From Capsicum annuum (lineage: Eukaryota > Streptophyta > Magnoliopsida > Solanales > Solanaceae), in contig NC_061115.1 of assembly GCF_002878395.1 (NCBI RefSeq), positions 157,356,977 through 157,420,976 on the forward strand: a DNA stretch of 64,000 bases. The letters are read 5' to 3'. This document shows, piece after piece, positions 1-11,575 of this stretch (position 1 is its first letter; the number at the start of each line of letters is the position of its first letter). The translations under genes and the position numbers were made by a program. Below the pieces are notes generated by a model. That model searched no databases. It saw only the letters and a program-made list of their open reading frames with translations, and had not been told where the DNA came from.

Positions 1-300
1 ACAAAATTTTAGGCATCCTTGAATAACGAAGGCCAATAGTAGCCACTTTGCAGTACTTTCTTGGCCATCCGATCACCTGTATGGTGACCTCCAACTTGAG
101 AAGCATGGCTTGCTTCCAGTATGCTAGGCACCTCTACATCTGGGATGCACCGCCTAATAATACCATCAGCACATTGTCGAAAAAGATAAGGCTCATCTTA
201 GAAGAAATGTTTCACATCATACATGAACTTTTTCTTTTGATGAAAGAAGAGATTCTCAGGAATCACTTCGCTTACCACGTAGTTAGCAAAATCTGCATAC
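1..300 (-). pseudogene. Athila-type integrase, N-terminal zinc-binding part
   Basis: The minus strand reads ASHASQVGGHHTGDRMAKK then VLQSGYYWPSLFKDA, the histidine-rich zinc-binding region that opens Ty3/gypsy integrases. Upstream text (YADFANYVVSEVIPE, DEPYLFRQCADGIIRRC) is the usual linker from RNase H. There are in-frame stops near position 215 and position 10. The catalytic DDE core would lie left of base 1 and cannot be judged. Confidence 0.8.
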
Positions 301-2079
301 CACAATAAGTTTTCCACCATAGTTGCTAGAATCTCTTTGTCGGGGAATGCATCATCAATATCAAGGTCGGTCTGCACTGTGTGCTCACTCTCAAGTCTAG
401 ATAAATGATCAGCTACTTGGTTTTCACAACCTTTTCTATCCTTTACCTCGAAATCAAATTCTTAAAGCAGTAACACCCACCTAATTAGCCTTGGCTTAGC
501 ATCCTTCTTTGCCATTAGATATCTTAGAGCCGCATGATCTGTATGAACCACTACCTTGGTTCCCAACAAGTAAGCACGGAAATTCTTAAAAGTATAAACA
601 ACTGCTAGAAGATCTTGTTCAGTGATGGTATAGTTTTTCTGTGCTCCATTCAAGGCCTTGCTCATGTAGTATATTGGATGAAATAACTTTTCTCTTTTCT
701 GACCAAGTACAACACCCAAGGCTACACCACTTGCATCACACATAACTTCAAAAGGTAGAGACCAATCGGGTGCTACAATAATAGGGGCTTCAACTAGCTT
801 TCCTTTGAGGCATTCAAAGGCCTTCAAGCAATCTTCACCAAAGTAAAACTTTGCCTCCTTCTCCAAAAGTTTGCATAATGGGTTTGAAATCTTGGAGAAG
901 TCTTTAATAAACCTCCAATAAAAACCAGCATGACCGAGAAAACTACGAACCCCCTTTACAGAAATCGGAGATGGTAGTCGTTCGATAACTTCAATCTTGG
1001 CTCTATCAACTTCAATTCCTATTTTAGAGACCTTATGCCCGAGAACAATGCCTTCCTTGACCATAAAATGGCACTTCTCCCAATTCAGCACCAGATTGAA
1101 TTCCACACATCACTGTAAAGCCATACTCAGATTTGCCAAGCATGACTCAAATAAACCACCTACAACCGAAAAGTCATCTATAAAAACCTCCAAGGTGTCT
1201 TCAACCATATAAGAGAAAATGGACATCATACACCGCTGAAAAGTGGCAGGTGCATTACATAGCCCAAATGGCATTCGTTTGAATGCAAAAGTACCATATG
1301 GGCATGTAAAAGTGGTCTTCTCCTGATCTTCAGGAGCAATGAAAATCTAATTATATTCGAAATAACCATCCAAGAAACAGAACCATCCCTTTCCTGCCAA
1401 TCGATCAAGCATTTAATCCATGAATGGCATTGGGAAGTGGTCCTTTAACGTCTACGAATTTAGTTTCCGGTAATCCATACACACCCTCCACCCTGTAACA
1501 GGCTTGAGTGGAATTAGCTCATTCTTCTCGTTTGCTACTACTGTCATGCCCCCTTTTTTGGGCACACATTGTACAGGACTCACCCATTTACTGTCTGAGA
1601 TTGGATACACCACCCCTGCATCTAACCACTTTATGATTTCTTTCTTCACCACCTCTTGCATAGGTGGATTCAGATGACGCTGATGCTCAATAGTGGGTAC
1701 GCAATCTTCCTCGAGCTGAATCTTGTGCATACATATGCTAGGAGGGATACCAATTATATTAGCAATAGTCCAACCAATAGCTCTCTTGTACCTCTTCATA
1801 ACAGAGATGAGAGCCTCTACCTGTTGTTCACCTAAATCAGCAGCAATAATAACCGGCAGTGTATTTCCACTACCCAAGAACATACCTTAGATGACTAGGT
1901 AGCTTTTTCAATTCTAGCACAGGTGGCTCTTCAATGGACGGCTTCGCCGGTGGTGAAGGTCGATTCTTAAGGTCAAGGTCCAGCTTCTTGGGGGCATAAG
2001 AATACAACCCCATTCTTGTCAAAGCATAGATAGTTTCTTTGTACTCTTCAATATCCTCACGCTCAAAGTACAAAAGCAC
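300..2079 (-). pseudogene. pol: Athila-type reverse transcriptase and RNase H
   Basis: The RT N-terminus is read at 1870-2079 (LKKLPSHLRYV) and continues after a frame change at 1452-1883 (GSGNTLPVIIAADL, NPPMQEVVKKEI, WVSPVQCVPKKGG, GWRVCMDYRKLNS). The catalytic block lies near 1173-1187 and reads FIDDFSVVG, a normal variant of the YxDD box. RNase H covers about 400-800, with CDASG, TEQDLLAVVY and HTDHAAL containing the expected acidic residues. The last block (DRKGCENQVADHLSRLE, about 390-450) follows an in-frame stop at about 464. Frame breaks lie near 1880, 1430 and 1225, with an in-frame stop at about 1122. The catalytic residues are retained, but the protein is interrupted. Confidence 0.9.
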
Positions 2080-2246
2080 AGCAGTTAATGGCTCAACAGT
2101 AAGCTGCTTCTCTAAAGATAATTCTTTCTCATCCTCATAATAAAATCAGCTATAGAGAACACATTCATATCTTTAGGCTGCTTCTTTGATTTGCATACAT
2201 CAAAATGTACCACTTCGTCATTCATCCGAAATAAAAGCTTATTTGC

Positions 2247-3140
2247 TTATAAATCAATAAGTACACTTCTTGTTGCGAGGAAAGGTCGACCCAAGATTAT
2301 GGGAACCTCAAAATCTACCTTGCAATCCAAAATAACAAAGTCTGCAGGAAAAATGAAGGTAGAAACATTCACTAATACACCATATAAGATACCAACAGGT
2401 CGTTGTACCGACCTATCTACCATTACAAGCCGCATGTTGGTTGGTGTAGGATCCCTCAACCCCAACTGTCTATAAATGGCTAGTGGCATCAAATTAATGC
2501 TAGCCCCCAAATCACATAACGCCTTAGTAAAATCTAAAGATCCAATCGTGCAAGGAATAGTGAAAGCACCCGGATCTGCTTTCTTCTGTACTAAAGACCT
2601 CGTGGCAATTGCACTGCAATGATGAAAATTATCTACAAGTTCATAGCTCGCTGCCCTTTTCTTTGTCAAAAGGACCTTTATGAATTTGGCGTACCCTGGC
2701 ATTTGCTCCAGTGCCTCCACCAAAGTCACATTAATAGTCAGTTGCTTCAGCATAGTCATGAATTTACTGAACCTGGTGTCATCATCTTTTTTCTTCAGTC
2801 TCTGAGGAAAAGGTGGTGGTGGATTTGGAAGAGTTTTCTCCACCACTTCCTTTTTATTGGGCTTTCCATTATCAATGTGTTCAGACTGCTGACATCTAGG
2901 TGTAGTATCATGAATGTTCTCATCCTGATCTTCAACTTCTACAGAATTATCACAATCTGCTTCAATAACATTCTCCTCTATACTAACAACCACGGGCTTG
3001 CCCTTGGATGGATTTTCTAACACTTTACCACTCCTGGTTGTAATAGCCAAACATGATCCATCTTTTCTTGGATTTTGGACAATGTCACTCGGTAAAGTAC
3101 CAGCTTTTCTTTGATTGAATACCGCTGATAGTTGACTCAT
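2247..3140 (-). pseudogene. Athila-type gag/pol linker and aspartic protease block
   Basis: An open stretch of 297 codons covers the end of gag, a charged linker and the retropepsin-like protease. The linker contains AITTRSGKVLENP and a proline run before QRLKKKDDDTRFSKF. The protease core near 2500-2560 reads CTIGSLDFTKALCDLGAS followed by INLMPLAIY, with the DLGAS form of the active-site loop typical of this lineage. The ILGRPFLAT motif near 2280 marks the protease end. It lies between gag and RT in the expected order. The stop at its lower end and the frame changes around 2100-2250 break continuity with RT. Confidence 0.85.
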
Positions 3141-3152
3141 TTGTTGTTCCAG

Positions 3153-4551
3153 CTATTTTATTGAAGTGGAATACGAGTCAACCAATTGATTTATTAAGGA
3201 CAAGTCATTTTTTACCCCAGTTACTCCCGTGTTGGTTGCCTCCACTCCTTTCAACAGCTTAGCCATCATGTCCTCCATGGACATCTTCCCAGAGCTAGGT
3301 ATAGCAGCTTCACGATTTCTAGGAGGGACATACAAACCGCTCCTGTCATTCTTATTCTTCCAATTCCCTTGGTCTCGGTCCTTATATCCACATTTTTCAT
3401 TATAGTTCTGACCTTGGTTTCCTTGGACATTGCCTCGGAAACCCCTTGATTATTTAAGTAATTTGCTTTCTCCTCAGAATCGGAGTCATCTCTTCCCTGT
3501 GATACAATAGCCTTGACCTTTTCTTTCTTTCCTGATAATAAATGCTTGGTAAGAAGGTCCATCTGTGTTTTCATGTGAGCCATATCCTTGTCACGTTCCT
3601 CTTCTCTTCACCTCTGTTCTGCCGTCATACCACTAGATACAGTAGAGCTTGCTACCTCAGAATCCCTAGTATACCAAGCTCTAATCTGCTTTGTTATATG
3701 ATCCAGCATATCACAGCCCTATATAATATTTCCATCAAGTGGACATTGGTCATCTGATGATTTGGGCACCGCATAATCTTCTTTTTGAACCTCTCCCATG
3801 TCTCGTGGAGAGCTTTAGTTGGAAGCTGTCTGAAATTGCTTATCTCATCTCTTAATTGTTCTCTCTTGGATGGCGGAAAGAATCTTTCTAGGAAAGCTTC
3901 TTTCAGTTACCTCCAATTAGTAATAGAGTTAGGAGTTAGCCTGTTTAACCATAGAGTTGCCTCTCCAGATAGAGACAATAGAAATAAGCACAGCAGGATC
4001 GCATTCTGTCCAACCCCTAGATTGTCAAATGATTTGCATGTTGGGATAAAATTAATCAGATGCATATTCGGATCGTCACCTGCAAGTCCACCGAATAACC
4101 CTTTGAGTTGTAATAGCTGGATCATGGTGCTAGTGATATTGAACTTTGCTCCGGGTGCCAAGGGCGAAGGAATAATAGCTCCTGTGGCACCAGCCCCATC
4201 TAAGTCGTCATCATCATTATCAAAATCAACTTGCACAGCTCAGCGTTCGGGTCTCATCCTGGCTTGACGATCTCTGTTGACATTCTTAATCACTGGTGCA
4301 GTCACATCATCTGCTCGCCTTGGATTTAATAACTCATCATCACCCAGGTCCTCATCATCAAGATTTGGCACCCGACCTGGGTTATCAGCATTCTGTTGAT
4401 TTACTTGCGCAGCTGCCAATGCAGCTAATCCAGCCTGCTCCTGTTGAGTAGCTATCCTTTCAAGGTCTCATTGCGCAGCCATTCTGCCAATAAGATATGG
4501 TTCAGGATTTATAGGTAATAATGGTTGATCAGAACTTCATGTATTTGGCAT
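3153..4551 (-). pseudogene. gag: Athila-type gag, broken
   Basis: This encodes the capsid-like structural protein of the Athila element. A start codon at 4551 (reading MPNT) follows the leader, but a stop comes right after it. The next readable stretch is Ala/Gln-rich and then acidic ([17 protein letters not shown]). It leads into a retrotransposon-gag core around 3907-4200 with [33 protein letters not shown] and a [15 protein letters not shown] end. More C-terminal blocks lie at 3266-3583 (MKTQMDLLTKHLLSG, then an acidic linker and ANYLNNQG) and 3153-3335 (YVPPRNREA). At least two frameshifts (near 3440 and 3340) and several stops separate the blocks. The gag core and the position next to the primer site make the identity firm; no intact protein is possible as read. 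Confidence 0.8.
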
Positions 4552-4659
4552 GCACTCCACTAAACCTGAACAAAACAAAAATAACAAACAAAAAGTAAAA
4601 TTTGAGAATCTTTGACCAAAGGGTCTATTAACTATCACAAACTTAGTTGACAACCATAT

Positions 4660-4678
4660 TCCCCGACAGCAGCGCCAA
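4660..4678 (-). other. Primer binding site, tRNA-Asp type
   Basis: The minus strand reads TGGCGCTGCTGTCGGGGA just inside the LTR. By my comparison it matches the 3' end complement of plant tRNA-Asp(GUC) at about 15 of 18 positions. Athila elements are known to use tRNA-Asp, which supports the lineage call. Four bases separate it from the LTR end. Confidence 0.75.
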
Positions 4679-4682
4679 AATT

Positions 4683-5901
4683 TGATACGCCCAAATTATA
4701 ACTCTCGTTAGAAAGTGTAAGCGGTCGCTGTCAAATATAGAACCCAACTGGGTTGGGTGTCGAATCCCAGAGGGAATACTATGATCACTAAGTATTGCGA
4801 TTATTATTAGACTGTTGGTCGAAGGTTCCAAGATAAGGGGGTTTGGTTTAAGTGCACAATGATATTATCAGTGTAACGATGAGATGATATGTGTAATTAT
4901 ATTTGATCGTAGAGAATGAAAAGTTAGGGTTATGTCTACCTTGTAGCTTCTACTTCTCTATTAACTATGGGTAATACGGATTTTATACATGCATACACTT
5001 ATAGAGAGACGTATTCTAATTCTAAATCCAAATATTTCTCAACCATTAAAGATTTATTCACCTTAGTTCTTTCAAATCCAAAGTGTGCAACAAATTTTAC
5101 GAACTCTCCAAGAAGTTAATCCTGCTAGGGCATTAACGTGTAAAATAGAGGTTAAAAACCCTATTTTCTCGTCACACTCTCTTTTCCAGATAGTAACTTT
5201 TCTATCGAACAAGTTATTGCTATAATGGCGTATTCCCTATGTTTGCAACCATGAGAATTCAATCAAAATAAAGAGAGTAATGATATAATTGGATTAACAC
5301 ATCATAAATTCAAAAACCCATAGCAATAGAGAGTATACTACAAGGTTTCCATAACCCTAACAGATAAACTTAGCTACTCATGGATAAAACAGAAATCAAC
5401 ATAGAAATATTCATCAGACCAAAACTTAGAACCATCTTGGTGATGAAGATGACTAGCAAAATTAAGAGAGAAACACGTTTCTCTCTCTGTGTCCACAAGC
5501 TAAGCCGTTATTCTTCTTGTTTTCAAAATAATACAGAATGTCAATAATGTGAATAATCCCTAAAAATTCAGCAATAATGCTTTTAATAACATCCTTCTCT
5601 AATAAATTGCTACTGCATCCTTAACTATTTAAAAATATTGAGTTTGCCCAGAAAAAAGTTCCCATACATCACATTCAGTCCAAAAGCTGCTTTCCTTTTT
5701 ATGTGAAGTTTTCCTTTGCTGTCCACAGGTCCCCAAAGTGCTGAAATCTTCCTCATTAGTACCTGAAAAGCATGCTAATCACATAGGTCAGCTCACTTAA
5801 CTAAAAATAGACTAAAAGTGCAAGAATTATGTATTTTATCCTCAAAACTTAGCTAAAACATGGGTAAGTTATGGTGCTTAGACATATAAATACGCCCAAC
5901 A
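4683..5901 (-). repeat. 5' LTR of the Athila-type element
   Basis: On the minus strand the LTR begins TGTTGGGCGTATTTA at 5901 and ends GGGCGTATCA at 4683, giving TG...CA ends and a length of about 1.22 kb. The inner boundary is set by the primer site a few bases away. The outer boundary is set by the abrupt change to Tekay-type LTR sequence at 5902. It has no coding content. The partner LTR is off the window, so the ends cannot be confirmed by comparing the two. Confidence 0.8.
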
Positions 5902-8111
5902 TCAGGAGTTAATGGGACAAGACCCTAACTAACTCTGACTATTGAAATAATGAAACTACTAAAAATATTAAAATAAAATTATATTCTCGATAGATGAGGA
6001 CTCACTATTAGATCTGCTGCTGCTAACTAAATCTTTCTATGCGCTGTCAGGAACCTGAGCATCCGAACCTATGATATAAGACATCATAGCACAAATAAAG
6101 AGTATGCATCAGTACTTTGAATGTATTGGTATACTAGATGAGGTAAGGCTAAATGCAAGGGTTCATATGCATTAATAATAAATGACTGAAGATATAGAGT
6201 AACTGAATTTAAGAGTACATGGATAACTAAAACTGCTGTAAATACTGAATATGTAATATGGTGCATATACGTGTATACTGTAACTGAGCTTTTACTGAAG
6301 CTCAGTTCTAAGTTATGATAACTGAGTAACTGATATTGTACATTACTAATAACTGAGTTATTAAATCTAATTGACTGTATCTAACAATCCTGATTCTGTG
6401 GAACTGAACTGATTTCTATAATGAGACTAAAACTGAGACTATGGAAAGTAATCATCTAACTGATATTTCTCTTTTTTGTATAGATTTAAGGTCCAACCTA
6501 TAGCCCCAGCTGGAAGGGTATCAGTAAAGTGCCACAGGTAAAGATAAGCTAAAGAGTTACCCTCATCTGGAAGGTACTCTAATGAGAATGGTGGTACCCT
6601 CAACTGACATGTTAAAATACCTCATCAATCCTCAACTAGCAGGTTGATGTCTCAACCTACGTTGGCTGCATAGTTATGGAATAAAAGCACTGTTTCTAAA
6701 GATCATACCCTCTACTGGCAGGTGAGACCCTATCCTTGGGTTCACTTACTGCTGAATCCTACTCCCAACTGAATAGATACTAAACTGATTATACTGAGCT
6801 GAACTAGACTGAAACTGAGTTTCACTGAGTTCTATAATTGACTGAGTTAACTGATCATGACACTACTAGACTATTTTGTAACTACTGTAGCTCTAGGTAA
6901 ACAACTAAATTTTTGAGTATTAGATACCTCTAAGACTCGATAGCGTAAAAATGAATCATAACATTATCTTGAAAAGTATAACAATGTCCACTCGTTCATA
7001 ATTCATTCATAGAGATAATTTTATAAAACTTGTAGGACATAAACTTGTACATGATTGGGAACACATAATGACATATCATGATTCAACTATCTACTTCACA
7101 TAGACATTTTAGCAAACACTTGGGGAGCATGAATTATTTCACATGATAATGGCCAACACATAAACATCATGAATACAATACTCAATTGTAAATTCAAGGT
7201 TTTAGCATGGAATTTATAATTCATCATATGACTATTTTCATTTCATGGAAACGTATACTAAATCATGGATTAAAACCCAATTAATATTGTGAACATAAAT
7301 ACGATTAATTGCAAGCATGAAATTCGTAATTTTGAGATATTGTAAATTCATAAAGGGTTCTTGAACTCTATGTGTAAAAGGATCCCATAGATGAACACCT
7401 AACATACCTAGAAATATTGATTCTTGAAGGTTCTTGAAGAAATCCATGAGTTTGTTCTTTATTTCTTAAAATTAGGGTAAACTCTTTGAGAGAGAATGCT
7501 TTGTTGCTTGAGTGAATAATAAAATAATGAGCACTTTGTGCTCCTCCAGGGTTAAATTTCATATTTAGGACTGACTTGGGTCATGGAAAATACCTAGTTA
7601 CCCCTAAGAATGATTTAAAAATTGTCAATAGAAAAATCCAATTTTGGGCCCTAGTGCAATGCGGTACTATCGCACCATGTCACTCAAAACTGACAATTGC
7701 AAAATAAGTCATCAATGCAATGTGTTGGAATCATGGTACCCCTTTATATGTGAATTTAACCCTTGGCGCAATGCGCCATGATCACGACAAAATACTGGAA
7801 AATGATAATTGGGAATTTCGCTGATGGCGCGATGTAGTGGCATGGCAAGGCTCCACTAAAAATTGCCAAATACCATTTGGCCTATCTCTGCGGGGCGTTG
7901 AAGTTCTAGTTGGCACACTATTTTATAAAAATGGCTCTAACTCTACGCCCAGGTATCAGATTTGGTCGGATTTTATATCGTTTGAAAACTGACTGAATTT
8001 CCTATACAATGGTAAGCTCTAAATTGTAAAATACAGAGTATTTTAAAAATTTATATGGAATAAATCATGTACTGAGAGTTAAATTAAGCTAGATAAATAT
8101 GGAGTATTACA
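5902..8111 (-). repeat. Tekay-type LTR remnant, minus strand, split by the Athila insertion
   Basis: The sequence aligns block by block with the complete LTR at 25494-28177 and with the one at 61481-64000. Shared landmarks are the ACTAACTCTGACTACTGAA stretch, TATGATATAAGACATCATAGC, the CTCAACTAGCAGGTT motif cluster (6545-6740), the GC-rich module block (7630-7880) and the terminal GGAGTATTACA ending at 8111. About 250 bp of the LTR end is missing on the left and presumably lies beyond the Athila element, off the window. Small open frames here are chance. Confidence 0.8.
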
Positions 8112-8388
8112 AGAAGGTGGCTTATGATCATGTTTAAAAGGGAAAAATATAGGTTATGAAGAAAAAGACTTTTGGTGTTACATCTTCCCATTATTTGAAT
8201 TTAATTAAATTGTTATAATTGAAAATGTATCATGCAATTATATTTGAGAATTAATGAGATAGTTTATTGGATTTTTTAAAATCAAGTAAATAAAAAACAA
8301 AGGAATAATAGGCCAAAAAAAGGAGGTAAAAAGATAAATAGGAATCCTTGATTCTAAGATATGCCACATCATCAAGGTCATAATCCTC

Positions 8389-8439
<51 letters not shown>

Positions 8440-8472
8440 CTAAATCCATGATTAATAGTATATATCCTAATA
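8112..8472 (-). repeat. Possible Ty1/copia 3' LTR with (TA)n tract
   Basis: On the minus strand a purine-rich TCTAAGTGGGAGAT box (8474-8487) is followed by TATTAGGATATATACTATTA, resembling the polypurine tract and TGTTAGGATATA-type LTR start of plant copia elements. The LTR body contains a perfect (TA)n run at 8392-8436. Its outer edge is uncertain; I place it at the end of the Tekay LTR. The copia integrase remnant on the same strand just to the right supports the call. Confidence 0.45.
8392..8436. repeat. (TA)n microsatellite
   Basis: An uninterrupted TA dinucleotide run of 45 bases lies inside the putative copia LTR. It has no coding or regulatory meaning that can be read from sequence. 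Confidence 0.95.
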
Positions 8473-9119
8473 ATCTCCCACTTAGATTCTTAACCTTCGT
8501 AATTGATATAACATATTATATCTAAATGCATAATTAATAGTATATACCTTAAAAGTCTTCCACTCTTATATTTCAAATTTGACAATAGTTAGAAAGTTAT
8601 GCCTTCACATATGGTCAGTGGTATATGCATTGACAATCTTCCACTTAGACTCTTAACAATGCATCTACAACTTTCACAAATAATTCTTTTATATAACTTA
8701 TCAAAAGGTTCTTTTTAAGTTGTTTTCTTACACAACGTCATCTAGTAGTGCTTCATCATAACTGATCAATTTGGTACTAAATATCTAAGTATCCTATCAT
8801 AAATTACTCCAGTGATGCGAGCTCTATCATATAATTCTCTCAAGAATAAGAAACAAATTGATCTCTTTTATGATTCTCCCACTATGACTAAGTACTACTG
8901 TTATAGTCAAACTTTCATATTATAGAATCTTAATATTTTCTTTAAAATACAATGGTACTGAAATACTAATTATTTCATCATGAAGTGTCCTTTTCTCATA
9001 TCACTCACACTACATCGACATAGTAGATTTTCTTATTCCTATTAACATTTTTCTACTACTTAAATGCAATAGAAAGAAAATTCTAACATGTCGTGTAGAT
9101 ATTCTTGAGCATTTGAATT
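8473..9119 (-). other. Degraded copia 3' region; RT and RNase H missing
   Basis: This lies between the copia polypurine-like box and the integrase remnant. About 650 bp is present where an intact element would hold roughly 2 kb of reverse transcriptase and RNase H. I could not read any RT motif in it on either strand. It contains two further degenerate copies of the polypurine/LTR-start motif (8527-8570 and 8620-8660). Confidence 0.5.
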
Positions 9120-10150
9120 TTCGGATGACTCATTTGTTATTTCTTTGATCAGTTCCTGTAGAACTAGTTTACTTCTAGGAGCATGATTTATCAAATGATC
9201 TTTTTCTAGAAATCTAAATTTGTTTTAACAATTACTTTATTCTCTTCACGACATAAAAATAAACCTTTCTTCATTTTTTTTTATATCCAATAAACACATA
9301 CATTTAATTTCAATTTGTCCATGCCTCTTTTTCAGTACGTTAGCTAGACAATTCTATATCTGAACCTTTCATAGAGTAGACTTGCGTCAAATTAACAGTT
9401 TTATAGTTGTCAACGATACTGACTTAAAAGGAACTAAATTCAGAATGTAATACAAAGTTCTTAACATATAACCCAAAATGAAAAAGAAACAACTACGAAT
9501 AAGTCAATTGTTAATCTTATTATCTCTGTAAGAATTTATATCTTTTCTCCTTTACACCAATATATTATAGACTATCAGATGTAGACAATTGAAATTTAAT
9601 CAATCTATCAGATAAGTAATTAATAAACTCTTCAAAGAGTTATTCACTACTACGATCAGATCGCAAAGATACAATAATTTTTTCATAATGTTTTTTTTAT
9701 TGTTGTTTGGATATCTTGAGTTCATCAAAACATTGAGATATGTGAAGTATTAAATAAATATATTCATTTCATGAGTAATCTTTAGTGAGTGTTTCACAAT
9801 ACTAAAACTTAACTTTTTCCTGAATGCCCATGTTACCACACATATAAGAATGGATTAATTCAAACTTATCACTACCTCCCTATTTTAAAATGAAATATCT
9901 CTTAGTCATTTTTATTCTTAGCAGGACACGCAATTTTGTAGTACCTTCACCTTTAATGATAGTACCTTCACCTTTAATGAACTTTAAATCCCAATATATT
10001 AACTAAACTCAAGGTGCTATCTAGAAAAAATGACATTGACGCTAGCGTATAGATAAGTTTCATTCCATTATAAAGAAATTTTCTCTCTTTTGAGTTAGAT
10101 TAATATTGTTCAATTCATGAGAGATGTAACAATAATTAAGATTCAATGCA
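9120..10150 (-). pseudogene. Ty1/copia integrase remnant
   Basis: The minus strand gives, in order, a pre-integrase stretch around 9870-10150 and the integrase start KFELIHSYMCGNM (about 9829-9870). The central block is LRSDRSSE (9643-9666), followed by FEEFINYLSDR and a VKEKRYKFLQR counterpart of the family's GVSERRNRTLL motif. The end of the integrase region reads NHAPRSKLVLQEL (about 9150-9200). This order and these motifs are those of Ty1/copia integrase. The first catalytic aspartate, normally in HSDxCG, reads Tyr here; the second is kept in RSDR. Many stops and shifts show a very old, dead copy. Confidence 0.75.
9939..9980. repeat. Perfect 21-bp tandem duplication
   Basis: The unit TAGTACCTTCACCTTTAATG plus A occurs twice without mismatch (9939-9959 and 9960-9980), inside the copia remnant. 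Being identical in a heavily mutated region, it is probably much younger than the element. Confidence 0.95.
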
Positions 10151-11123
10151 TCAATGTACAACAATAAATAATATTTATCAAACATAATAATCAAGAGTTG
10201 CAAGAAAAAAAATCATATATCTCTCTCTTATTTTTTTAGAAACTAAAATAAATTCTTTCTAACATAAGACACACATACCATGCATAATTTAGGTTAATGT
10301 CTTTTCTTTGTCGAAAGAAATTTTTAATAGTAATAAGTGTGTTGGTAAAGTTTGCAGAGAACTTGAGATATAACATATTAGACAGATCATAATATATTTA
10401 ATAACCTGAATAATAAAATTAATTAGGGCTCATTAAGTACTTATGTATTCATGCATCTTGAATAGCCAATTGATGGGATTAGAGAACTACCCATGCAATA
10501 CACGTATACAATGATTGATTATTCACTCAATAAACTTTTACAAACCTACCTTAGGTGGAGAGTCTTCTATTAGTTTAACTCAAGTGAAAATCAACTCTAG
10601 TTACGTTGATCCAACCATACATTACTCAGTTTAGGAAAGTTAATACATATTATCAAAACTAGCAATTAAATACATAGTGACTTGTATTAATTTTGTTCGA
10701 TATGGAGGAAGGTCTAACCCAACACATGGACTTAGTACTTCACTACTATTTAATATTGGTCATTATGAGAAGAATATATATAACCAAAAATGACCAAATA
10801 TCAATCCAAAGCATCCAAATCATCAAAAATGACATATTTCTTACTAAGTCATTTTCGATGAATCTATGGAACTTCAATTCAATTAGAGTATTCTTTTTTT
10901 TTTAAATTATGAAACCATGATTAATTTTGTTGAAAATGCTATTTGGTCAAAAAAGATTAAATTTTTTTCCTTTTATTAATTCTTATCACATATTATCATT
11001 AGCATACTAATATACATGAATCAAGAACAAAGAACAAAATTTTGAAATCTATTTACATAATCTCAGTGCTGTATTTTAAAAAATATTTTTACGTGATCAA
11101 TGAATACCTAAATTCAAAATACA

Positions 11124-11125
<2 letters not shown>
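10151..11125. other. AT-rich stretch without recognisable gene
   Basis: I see no coding motif on either strand. A block at about 10530-10660 (GTTTAACTCAAGTGAAAATC, GATCCAACCATACATTACTC) recurs in diverged form at about 11388-11500 (CTATCGATCCAATCATATAT). This suggests a duplicated piece of an unidentified repeat, possibly the gag/5' side of the copia element. The short open frame at 10693-10905 has no family resemblance. Confidence 0.4.
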
Positions 11126-11164
<39 letters not shown>

Positions 11165-11264
11165 NNNNNNNNNNNNNNNNNNNNNNNNNNNNNNNNNNNN
11201 NNNNNNNNNNNNNNNNNNNNNNNNNNNNNNNNNNNNNNNNNNNNNNNNNNNNNNNNNNNNNNNN

Positions 11265-11304
<40 letters not shown>
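11126..11304. repeat. (TA)n tract interrupted by a 100-N assembly gap
   Basis: TA repeats occupy 11126-11164 and 11265-11304, with exactly 100 N bases at 11165-11264. A round 100-N run usually marks a gap of unknown size, so the true tract length is unknown. The open frames read across it on both strands (poly Ile-Tyr) are artefacts. Confidence 0.95.
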
Positions 11305-11307
<3 letters not shown>

Positions 11308-11575
11308 TCTGTACCAACAAATTTTGTTGAAAAAAAATATTATGCAATATACATAAGTGATGTCAGATATTTAATTCAAATAATTTTAAGCAAGAGCTAA
11401 CTCAGATTGAGAGTACGCTATTAATTAAACCATGTGAATATCATTTTCTCTAATTCTATCGATCCAATCATATATTACCTCGATAGGGAGAGTTATTTTA
11501 GATTTTCAAAATTAAAAATTAGAGAAAAAGGTTTGAAATATGCCTAAACTTTGGTGAAATTTATTGTATTACGTC

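Larger units (their letters stand above)
1..5901 (-). mobile_element. Athila-type Ty3/gypsy LTR retrotransposon, cut by the window edge
   Basis: Minus-strand element. Read from high to low coordinates it has an LTR (4683-5901), a tRNA-Asp-type primer site, a short leader, gag, protease, reverse transcriptase, RNase H and the zinc-binding start of integrase, where the window ends. This is the Ty3/gypsy order. The protease CDLGAS motif, the long spacer before RT and the primer site fit the Athila lineage; that placement rests on family knowledge. The reading frames survive in long blocks but carry frameshifts and nonsense codons, so the copy looks defective. The right LTR edge directly abuts a Tekay-type LTR remnant (5902-8111), so this element appears to have inserted into that LTR. 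The second LTR and the distal target duplication lie outside the window. Confidence 0.9.

Noticed and set aside
997..1212. Plus-strand open frame over the RT region
   Set aside because: It is antisense to Athila RT, which has clear catalytic motifs on the minus strand. The same applies to the plus-strand frames at 48-308, 2191-2475, 2619-3020 and 3785-4267.
8112..8135. GGTGGCTTATGATCATG resembles a piece of Tekay pol (33838-33855)
   Set aside because: The match is about 17 bases and does not extend. It is likely chance or too short to support a feature.
11042..11356. Poly(Ile-Tyr) open frames on both strands
   Set aside because: They are translations of (TA)n across an N gap.
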